A DNA stretch of 64,000 bases. Origin: Blastocystis hominis. Taxonomy: Eukaryota > Sar > Bigyra > Opalinata > Blastocystidae. The notes below the pieces were generated by a model, which was not told the DNA's origin, searched no databases, and saw only the letters and a program-made list of their open reading frames with translations. The translations under genes were made by a program, and so were the position numbers. The stretch lies in NCBI RefSeq assembly GCF_000151665.1, contig NW_013171815.1, positions 261,153 to 325,152 on the forward strand, given 5' to 3'. This document shows, one piece after another, positions 53,608 through 62,129 of this stretch (position 1 is the stretch's first letter; every line of letters begins with the position of its first letter).

Positions 53608-56382
53608 ATGCCGAAAGGTAAAAGACGTGCACGTGCATTAGAACGAATCAACGCTAAGAATAACGAAGCGAAGCCTGCTGGAGAAACCAGCACATTACCT
53701 GTCAATCCACAGATTCCGGCTACGAATCCACCCAAGGAGGTGCCCAAGCCAGTGGAGACAACAGCTAAAGCCGAAAATACCGTTGCTGCGGTGCCTGGGT
53801 CGGGACAAAAAGCACCCGCTCCCCAGGTATCCCAAGCTCCCTCCGTGTCCGAAGAGGTGAATGAGCCTGCCAAGGGTGCTGGAGCGAATCCCCTATTAAG
53901 ATTCGCCAAGAAGAAGAATGTCCGTCACACCATGGCATCATTTAAGGTGGATACCAGCTCTATCAGGATGCAATTGACCACCACCCGCCCAAGGACGATT
54001 TATAAGTATGATGTCAAGATCTACAGAGTTCGCGATAATAAGCGGGTTTCTGTAGTTCTGAGCAAGGAAGAGGCGATCCAAGCGATGATCCTGCTGCGCA
54101 GCAACCCTACTGCGCAACAACTTATGAAAGGTGCTTTTTGGTACGATTTCAAGGCGTTGTTCTACTCGAAATACTCTTTCGAGAAGACAACCTTCTCTGT
54201 AACACTGTCGGATAAGGTGTACGAGCTGGATATTACCCCAACCGAGTTCATGACGATCACCGACGCACAGAGCCTCGATGAGCGGGCGACCCAGGCGCTC
54301 ATGACTTCGATCATGTACGAAACCTCGGTGGATAAGTAATCGTGGATGGATTTCTTCATTTTAGAAAGCTCTTCTGTCTGAACGGCAAGATCTTCTCCGG
54401 CAAGACCTTCCCGATCGATCGTTACCTCGAGGGCCGCCTGGGCGTGAGCTACTCCGTCCGCCAGACGCAGCAGGGAGTGATGCTGGAGATCGACCAATGC
54501 GCGACGACCTTCGTCACGCCGGGTCCTTTAATAACCATTCTGCGTAATATCGCTGGAAACAACATGTCTCCGGACATGGTGATCGGGGAGCGCTCCCTGT
54601 ACGACATCAACCAGCAGCTGCGGAACGTGAAGGTGTACACGAAGTACCAGGGCTATGAGCACAAGTACACGCTGAAACGTCTCGTAAACAAGACCGTCGC
54701 TTCTATTAGTTTCGAGCATGAAGGCAAGACCGTAACGATGCTCCAATATTACCAAACTGTCTACAAGATCCGGCTGCACTACCCGAACGCGCCCGTCGCG
54801 GAGATGACGAAGAAGTGCTTCATTCCGATCGAGCTTCTCTTCATCTGCCCCAACCAGCGCTACAACTCGCAGCTCAGTCCGCAGCAGCTGAGCCAGATGA
54901 TCCGCACGACGGCGAGCACGCCGCGCGATCGCCAGCGGGGCACGCTCGACTTCATCCGCACCAACACGCAGTTCCGTCTGCTGAAGGAGCTGGAGATCGA
55001 CATCGACCACCGCATCGTCGACGTGAACGCGTACCAGCTCGCGCCGCCCGTGCTGGACATCGGTGGCCGCACGGTGACCGACTGCAGCTGGCGAAACGGC
55101 AACTTCGTGCGCCGCATGGCGATCGTAGGCGGAGCGGGGCGCGCGTGACTCGTAGAACTCGTACCTGCTCGTGGTGCTGGACCGAGTGAAAGGACTGGAG
55201 CTCTGCGCCGACTTCCAGCGAAGACTGCCGAAGTTCTTCAGCCTGGGCGGACGGCAGCCCGAGCCGATTCGCGCCGACGTGAACCGCCTGGAAGGCCTGC
55301 TGACGCAGACGGTGGCGCGGATGGCGCAGAAGCCGCAAATCATTTTTGTGTTCACGCGCGGGCAGACGGCGGAGTACAAGGAGGTGAAGCGCGTGAGCGA
55401 CGTGGTGCTGAAGATCCCGTCGCAGTGCATCAACTGCGCGAAGCAATCGCGCGGACTGAACGACGCCGTGATGAGCAACCTCTCGCTGAAGATCAACATG
55501 AAGCTGGGCGGCGTGAACGCGAAGCTCTCCGCGCCGCTGCGCGTTTCGCCCGCCAACGCCGCGCCGCTGATGATCTGCGGAGCGGACGTGACGCACCCGA
55601 TGGGCGGCGAGAAGAGCATCTCCGTGGCGTCCATCGTGGGTTCGATCGACCCGACCCACACGCGCTACGCGAGCGAGTCCACGGTGCAGAAGGGCCGCCA
55701 GGAGGTCATCGAGAACATGCGGAGCATGATGCAGGGCCTGTTCTCCGCGTTCGCGACGGCCAATCGCGGGACCCCGCCCGCGGCGGTGGTGTTCTACCGC
55801 GACGGCGTGGGCGACGCGATGTTCGAGAAGGTGATGCACGAGGAGGTCACCAAGATCTACCAGGCCTTCCAGGACTGCTTCCCCTCCTACCCCTCGCCGC
55901 TGCGTCTGACGTTCCTCATCTGCCAGAAGCGGCACAACATGAAGTTCTACCCGCAGGTCCCGTCGCATAGCGACCGGCAGGGCAACGCGAACCCGGGCTT
56001 GCTGGTCGACGAGGGCATCATCTCCCCGACCATCACGGAGTTCTACCTGCAGTCCGGCGTGACGCTGAAGGGAACGGGCAGACCGTGCCGCTACACCGTT
56101 CTGGTGGACGACTCCGACATCCCGCTGGAGACCCTGGAGAAGATCACGTTCAATACGTGCTTCCTGTTCAATCGGTGCAGCCGGTCTATCGGGATCTGCG
56201 CCCCTGCGCGCTACGCCCATCTCTTGTGTTTCCGAACACGAGATATTCTGCGTGTGAGTGATGGAAGCGATGGGCGTAGCGTGGGGAGCGTGGACTCCGA
56301 TACTCTCAGAGACCAGCAGTACCAGCAATGTAGAAACTTCAGCTATGATGGTAGCATGAAGACCAAAATGTTCTACATCTAA
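53608..56382 (+). CDS. AGO: Argonaute (Ago clade) with complete slicer site
   Basis: Small-RNA-guided silencing protein. Start MPKGKRRARALERINAK opens a Pro/Ala-rich tail. It is followed by the N domain, linker, PAZ (VTMLQYYQTVYKIRLHYPNAPV and CFIPIELLFICPNQRY) and a MID/PIWI half (IIFVFTRGQTAEYKEVKR). PIWI shows D in GADVTHPMGG, the glutamate-finger region in QKGRQEVIENM, D in VFYRDGVGDAMF and H in PARYAHLLCF, i.e. a DEDH tetrad consistent with slicing. Introns: 29 nt near 54339-54367 and 31 nt near 55115-55150; the last exon ends KMFYI, like the short Ago C-terminus. The GC-rich codon use from about 54.8 to 56.2 kb is higher than in the neighbours. Confidence 0.94.
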
Positions 56383-56526
56383 TTTGTACTTGCTTACCAA
56401 ACGCCCTGCGTTGAATCAAGAAAATGAGATCATCTGGCATTCTGTACTGAATGGGATTCTCTTGTTTTCGTGGTGTTTATTTTAACAAACTCGGGATAAG
56501 TGAAATATAGCATAGCATTGTTGTAG
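56383..56526. other. Convergent 3' spacer, nothing recognised
   Basis: About 140 bp between Argonaute (+) and the NDUFB8-like gene (-). AT-rich; no perfect TGTTTGTT is present on either strand next to the stops. Confidence 0.5.
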
Positions 56527-56953
56527 TTAGGCCTTCTTATAGGGGTTCTCGCGAGCGGTCTACAAATCACGCACGCCTACTGACGCTACATAACGTTTCA
56601 AGTGCTCGGGGTCGTAGTGCTTCACTCCCTCGTACAGGAAGAAGAACAAACTAAAGCCACTAAGCATCCACAGGAAAGCACGTCCGGTCTTCATGCCCAT
56701 GACATCGAAATCGATCGCAGTCTCGGGAGCCACTCCATCCTCCCAAATCAGTTCAGCATGCTCAGAAAGCTACACATAGGATTTCCTGGAAACCAAACCA
56801 TACAGATTTGTTGGGAGCGCGTCTCTGGACAAAGGGAGGCTGGGGAGTACCGGCGTGGTCGTGCGAAAATCTCTTCAGAGCACTCTTAGCGGTACTGCTT
56901 CGGACGAGTCTGGAGGAGAGTCGAGAGGCTTGGGATAGTGTTCTGCTAAACAT
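56527..56953 (-). CDS. Complex I NDUFB8-like accessory subunit
   Basis: Start MFSRTLSQASRLSSRLVRSSTAK is a strong mitochondrial-type presequence. After a 34-nt intron the mature part reads SEHAELIWEDGVAPETAIDFDVMGMKTGRAFLWMLSGFSLFFFLYEGVKHYDPEHLKRY. It carries the acidic APE..iDFD patch and the single transmembrane helix followed by a DPE/P motif of the NDUFB8 family. A 30-nt intron joins the last ten residues (TARENPYKKA). Blastocystis MROs are known to keep complex I, so an inner-membrane location fits. Family assignment rests on a short pattern and should be tested by profile search. Confidence 0.7.
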
Positions 56954-57039
56954 TCTCTTTGGAAATAAGCTAATAAAAACCTCCAGAAGGATCGTGGAAC
57001 TCCGCCAGAAATTGGGAATTCCCGTTATTGCGTATTCGA

Positions 57040-57047
57040 ACCAAACA
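57040..57047 (-). terminator. Polyadenylation motif variant TGTTTGGT (minus strand)
   Basis: Variant motif with a first-codon-position T four bases upstream (complement of 57052) that would complete the PP2C stop. Confidence 0.65.
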
Positions 57048-57051
57048 ACAC

Positions 57052-58080
57052 AATCCACGTCAGCTAAAGAAATTACCATGGTACAAATATTGTCATTGCT
57101 TCCTCTCACATACGCTTCATACGAAATCATCCGGGCCGCCTTGTCCAGTAAAATGCGAATCTGCCTCCTTGTTTTCCCCAGAACGTTCTGCGACGTGAAG
57201 GAATCAACTAACTAGCGATCCATCCATCCACCCATTCAAGCAAATCGAATTAAAACGAAAGGATATCTCTCGGCTCACAAATGAACTCACGATCGCATTC
57301 ACCTCCTCCATCGAGATCTATGCATCACTTCCGCCCCAATCCCTTACAAAATCCCACACTCCGTCCGATGCAAGCACAATATACTGGTGAAACGTCTAAT
57401 GATCATCTTCGTCGGATCCCCACCTCATCGATCTGGAGCGTGTAGATATGCGGCTCTACCGACAAGAACGAGCTGTACGGACAGTCCCCGAACGACCGCG
57501 ACAGCGCCAGCTGCCCGAACAGCCGACTGTCCTTGATCTTCCCGCCACTGGCGAGGATTCGTTTTTTCTCCTGGTCGTTGGACACGCGATGATCAAACGT
57601 CACCGAAAACGGCTTTCCCTCCTTCTATCGCTCACGCACACCCAGCAGCGAGGTACATCGCAGCATATGAACCCGCCGCTGTCTCCGATGTTCGCTATGA
57701 TCAGCTCTCCTTCGTTCCTGCGCGTTAGAAGCCGTCGGCGCGCTCACTTGATCACGATGGTGCTCGTGCTGCCGCTCATGTCCCCCAGATTGCAGTAGCC
57801 CTGGATAAACGAGTCGCGTGCGGTCTTGAAGGCGTCGCGAACTTCGATCGCAGTCGGCATGCCGTCGTTTCGACGCATGAGAAGAAACTAGGTTGCAATT
57901 CGGAGCTGCCGCTACCTGCTCGATCTGGGTTGCTAAAAAGGCCGCTGCGTTGGTGCCACGGTGGCCGTCGCACAGGCCATACAGCACAGGAAGTTTGGTA
58001 ATGTCGTCTGTACGGATATTGTACGGCGAAACCCAGTGAATATCCTTCACTTAAGCCGAAATCGTTCGCTGTACCTCCAT
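57052..58080 (-). CDS. PP2C (PPM) family Ser/Thr phosphatase
   Basis: Metal-dependent protein phosphatase. Start ATG at 58080; a 30-nt intron follows only two codons, giving MEDIHWVSPYNIRTD. Motifs in order: VLYGLCDGHRGTNAAAFLA (metal Asp; an Arg replaces the usual second Gly of DGHGG), NLGDMSGSTSTIVIK, ANIGDSGGFICCD, LTFDHRVSNDQEKKRI, GGKIKDSRLFGQLALSRSFGD, YIVLASDGVWDF and the metal-binding end AYVRGSNDNICTMVISL. About eight introns. The exon around 57225-57290 is the least certain. The frame ends DVD and needs a poly(A)-made stop at 57052. Confidence 0.88.
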
Positions 58081-58163
58081 TTTCCGCTTCCTACCCGCGA
58101 AACAACAACTCCCAAAAAGATGGTCTTCCTTTAGTTTTCTACATAGTACGCTCGCTGCTCTCT

Positions 58164-58376
58164 CTACGAAGATGGACGATGGCAACGAGGAAGCCCCTTG
58201 TAAGAGTACTCGCAAAAGACATAGGATTTGTTATGACCACGCACTTCAGAATGACGGTAACAATGCTGGTAGCTCGAGAAATGTCTTCCACAGGTGGGGC
58301 AAAAAAAGTCGGACACTTCAGGGTACTTTTGAATCTTTCCGTAGTTTTCGCGTTTCACTTCCTCTTCCTCGCTCAT
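58164..58376 (-). CDS. Small C2H2-type zinc-finger protein
   Basis: MSEEEEVKRENYGKIQKYPEV leads into FFCPTCGRHFSSYQHCYRHSEVRGHNKS, one C2H2 finger with a CxxC and two histidines. A short tail ends HRPSS with TAG. An in-frame ATG at 58460 would add a hydrophobic N-terminal segment; I prefer 58376. A GTAGAG...TATGTAG segment directly at the stop could be an intron and extend the protein. Single-finger proteins of this size often act in RNA processing, but nothing specific is recognised. Confidence 0.55.
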   Translation of the reverse strand: MSEEEEVKRENYGKIQKYPEVSDFFCPTCGRHFSSYQHCYRHSEVRGHNKSYVFCEYSYKGLPRCHRPSS

Positions 58377-58621
58377 GATCGCATTATAAAACAAAAGCAT
58401 GTCAAATTGCGCGTACAACAGCAGAACTGTCGTAAACAGCACAAAGATAATACTCCACATTACTATTTAATAATGCAATTCCGTCAAATGGGCATAGATT
58501 AAAGGAAACTAAAAATGATACTTTTTCGATCGGAAAAGTGGATGTGCAAAATAGGAATCGTTTCGAACCTTTGGGGAATCCGAATTTCCTTAAGTTTCGT
58601 GTTTCAAGAAAATCCTAAAGC

Positions 58622-58693
58622 GGCCTTGTGGTCTAGTGGTATGATTCTCGCTTTGGGTGCGAGAGGTCCGGAGTTCGATTCCCCGCTGGGCCC
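58622..58693 (+). tRNA. tRNA-Pro (anticodon UGG)
   Basis: 72-nt cloverleaf with D-loop tggtctagtggtatgat, anticodon stem ctcgc/gcgag around tttgggt (anticodon TGG), variable loop aggtc and T-loop ttcgatt. It matches the eukaryotic tRNA-Pro consensus over the D and anticodon arms. No intron and no encoded CCA. The acceptor stem has a U-U opposition at pair 6 and the T stem an A-C opposition. Six Ts follow immediately as a pol III terminator. Confidence 0.92.
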
Positions 58694-58699
58694 TTTTTT
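58694..58699 (+). terminator. RNA polymerase III terminator (T6)
   Basis: Run of six Ts directly after the discriminator base of tRNA-Pro. Confidence 0.9.
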
Positions 58700-58794
58700 C
58701 TTGTCAAGGTGAGTTTCATTCGGCTCAAGACTTTCTTGGGGTTGTTTTCTTTTGGATTTTTCAGCTTTCTTCCCCCATCTCCAATTTTAGCAAG

Positions 58795-61700
58795 ATGTGG
58801 AATCGATTCAATTTTTATTCTACTCACATCGTACAATCGCACGACCCTACAAGTAGTCTGTATGCGCTACAGGTACGCTTTGGATGATTGGTACTGACGG
58901 ATAGCTTCTCGATGTGACGTGCATATCCGATGGCATGGATAAACTCATTTTCGGTGATTCGGAAGGAGGCATCACGATTTGCAACCAACTTTATGGTTTG
59001 AATAGATTTATCGCATATGAACACGGTGTTAATTTTGTATATCAGGTAGTGTTCTGTGGACGAAAGTCAGTGTTTTAGTGCAAAAACTCAAATCTGCTGT
59101 ACACAATCGGAAACGGAAAGGATTTGCGTCCGGATTATGCCATTTCCGAGTCGCATAAAGTTGTAAATGATTATCGCGCCTACCTCAGCAATAACGATCA
59201 CTATTCCTTCATTCTGGAGGATTTATTCATTGGAGAGACGGTGAAGACCGAGCCAGCCGACGTGGTCTACAGTTACGTCTTGAAAGTGTGGAACATGGCC
59301 AAGATGGAGATCAATGGCGTCCCGCAGTGCATTCGCACGATCCAGCTCTTCGAGCGAATGGAAGAGCAGGACATCACGGTGTTCTCTGTGGGCGAGGAGG
59401 AGCAGCTGCTTCTGTTTGGCTGCAGCAATGGCCGCATATTCTACGTCCAAGTACGGGATGAATGGGCGCCGTAAGCGATAGGGCGACATTACCCGTCTTC
59501 ATTACACGATGCCGAGCATGCTTCCGCAGAAATTCACCGAATCCATCACCGGCCTTCACCAATGCTACACACTCGACGTACCGCTCTATCGACTCCCCTT
59601 CCCCGTTTTAGGATCCAGACACCATCGCGATCTACGCGTCCTCGATGACAAAAATCGGCTGTTTTTTGTTCAATCGAAACGCCCTGCAGAACGTGGAGTT
59701 TCTGCTCCTCGACGACATCCACGGCTGCGAACTGAACTGCAGCTGCGTGAACGCGCACAACGAGCTGGTAGCACTCTTCCTCCTGTGCGAAGCAGATTTT
59801 GGCGGTGGACGAGGGTCTTCGCGTGTTCTCCCCGCGGGGAATGTCTGCGAGCTACCTGTTCCCCGGGAAGAAGAAGTACATAATGAGCACGAAGGAGTGC
59901 GCGGTGGTGGCGAGCTTCGACGAGAACGGGCAGCAAGTGATCACGATCTACAACCTGGCGAATCGGTTCATCGAGTTCGCGTCTTCGCTGTTCCGGAACG
60001 GGAAAACGGAGTTCGTGAACGCGATCGTGAGCCAGTGGGATTCGATCTTTGTGATGACGCGCACCAAAACCGTGTTTTGCTTCCAAGAGAAGGATCTGCC
60101 GACGAAGCTGCGGTCGCTGTACGAGAAACACCAGTATCCGATCGCGCTGGACGTGGCGATTCGGAGCGGAATGGACGTGAACGGCGTTCTCAACATTCAC
60201 CGAATGTTTGTTTTTTTTCTCGGGAGTAATCAAATAGATACGGCGATTATTTGTACGATGAGGACGAGAACGAGAAGGCGATCGAGGAGTACAAACAAAC
60301 GATCGGGTTTATCGAGCCCTCCTACGTGATCAAAAAGTTTTTGGACGCGCAGCGGATGCCGCAATTAGCCACGTATCTCGAAGCGCTGCACCAACGAAGC
60401 CTCGCCAACAGCGAGCACACCACTCTCCTGATTAACTGCTACACCAAACTGAAGGAGAAGGAGAAGCTCCACCAGTTCATCTACTCCGACCACGCCGGAA
60501 TCCACTTCGATGTCGAGATGGCCGTCGAAGTGCTTCGCAACGCCGGCTGCTACGAAGAAGCGCTTCATCTCTCCAAAAAGCACCAGCTCTTCATGAACCA
60601 CCTCCGAATTCTCATCGAAGACATGCAGTCCTTTCACGGCGCCCTCGCGTATATCAAGTACCCGCGGTTCTCGCTCCATTCCCGCGTAGATCGCTCCCCA
60701 GCGAGCTCGCTTCCACCGCGCTCCAACTCTACGGAAAAGAGCTTCTTTCCCATCTCAGCATCGAAACCACCAACATCATCATCCAGCTCTGCCTTCCCGC
60801 CAATTCCGGCTTCGTCCCGCTGCCCCTCGAGGACGGTTCCCGCGGGGAGGTTGTGCATTTTACGGGGCAGGACGACGAGGAATCGCTGCTGAACGGGTGC
60901 TGCGTGCCGGACAATTTCATTCAGTGTTTCGCGGATTCCCCGCGGCGATTGAAGCAGTTCTTGGAGGCGATGCTGAAGTACCGCGCGCAGTGCGACACGA
61001 TCGTGTGGAACACGACGCTGGAGCTGCTGCTGCGGAAGGATTTGCTGCGCGAAGAGCTGCGCGAGAAGGGAAGCGACGAAAGCGAGTTGGAGGCGATCTA
61101 TCGAGAGAACATTATGGGGCTGCTGCGCATGCCGAAGGCGCAGTATGACGTGGATCAGGCGCTGGTGCTGGTGCAGATGCACAATTTCGAGGAGGGACAG
61201 CTGTTTTTGTATGAGCGATTGCAGATGCATGAGATGATGTTGAAGCTGTATATCAACGCTGGCGATGTGGAGCACGCGATTCAGCTCTGCAAGGAGCACA
61301 AAACGGAGGATTCTTCGCTGTGGACGCAGCTGCTGATTTTTTACTCGGAAATGGATTCCTTGGATATGGAGAAGCTCATCGAAGTTCTCAACTACGTGTA
61401 TGAAAACAGGATCATCTCGCCGCTCCTGGCGCTCCAGCTCGTTTCCAAAAACCCGAAAATCACGCTTGGGGGCATGCGCAACTTTTTGATTCATTGCATC
61501 GAGGGAAAGAGACAGATGATCGAGGAGGATCGCAGCAAGGTCGCCGAGTTGCGCAAAGAGGTGGAGGACATGGAAGCCGAGATGGAGGACATAAAAACAT
61601 ATCTTTTTTTGGAATGGCGGAATTCTTGACTTTTTTAGGAATGGCAAAATCATGCAGCAACGAAAGTGCCAGGGATGCAAGCAGCAGCTGGATTTGCCGT

Positions 61701-62105
61701 CCGTGCACTTTTTGTGTGGGCACTCGTATCACAAAGTGGGTTTGGGAGCGATTTCATGAGGGTAGAATTGTGTGGATATGTCTCAAAAGGCATGTCCCTA
61801 TTGTGTTTATCGCTATCAGTGAGCTTTTGGCTTCTCTTCCTCCCTCTAGAAAAGAGTTCACGGTCCCGCCGCTGGCATCGGAGGCCTCCTACTTCTCAGA
61901 CGTCGATGCGATGTGTTGCTGTGAGATGTAGATGCACGAAGCGAAGGACGGTTTCGAGGTGAACGCGGAGTACTTGGGCCGCCGTCTCTTCAGCAAGCCC
62001 GAAGCGCCGCCGAAGAAGGAGATCGAGCGTAGATGTTGTTCTGGGTGTTGAATGCAGTGACCGACGAAGAACTGGACGCGATTCCGATGCAAACTCTCGA
62101 GCTGT
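58795..62105 (+). CDS. VPS11: VPS11, HOPS/CORVET core subunit
   Basis: Vacuolar/endosomal tethering subunit. Start MWNRFNFYSTHIVQSHD. The N-terminal beta-propeller includes KLIFGDSEGGITICN, LKVWNM and LLLFGCSNGRIFYVQGDITR. Then come YNLANRFIEFASSLF and the alpha-solenoid hallmark TIGFIEPSYVIKKFLDAQRMPQLATYLEALHQRSLANSEHTTLLINCYTKLKEKEKLHQFI. The C-terminal RING is [29 protein letters not shown]...CPYC. About fourteen introns were joined. One of them (61599-61638) has no GT donor and looks like an AT-AG U12-type intron. The last exon reads LTDEELDAIPMQTLEL and then needs a poly(A)-made TAA at T62105 within the palindromic signal shared with RPN1. Confidence 0.94.
61599..61638 (+). other. Candidate U12-type AT-AG intron in VPS11
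   Basis: Exon phase requires removal of 61599-61638 (40 nt). It starts ATATCTTTTT, ends TTTTTTAG, and contains TTCTTGAC at 61623-61630, close to the U12 branch consensus TTCCTTRAC. No GT or GC donor in the correct phase exists nearby. Confidence 0.55.
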
Positions 62106-62109
62106 GCCG

Positions 62110-62125
62110 TGTTTGTTAACAAACA
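62110..62125. terminator. Palindromic bidirectional polyadenylation signal TGTTTGTTAACAAACA
   Basis: Perfect 16-bp palindrome made of two head-on TGTTTGTT motifs. T62105 (plus) and the complement of 62130 (minus) are each four bases outside and in first codon position. They complete the stops of VPS11 and RPN1 by polyadenylation. Confidence 0.9.
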
Positions 62126-62129
62126 ATCC

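Noticed and set aside
53608-56382. Horizontal transfer of Argonaute suggested by its locally higher GC
   Set aside because: The gene has host-type ~30-nt introns and canonical eukaryotic Ago architecture; other genes in the window (e.g. RPN1, ZIP4-like) are equally GC-rich.
54952-56400. 482-codon minus-strand open frame opposite Argonaute
   Set aside because: Arg/His/Leu-rich shadow of the GC-rich Argonaute exons; no recognisable domain.
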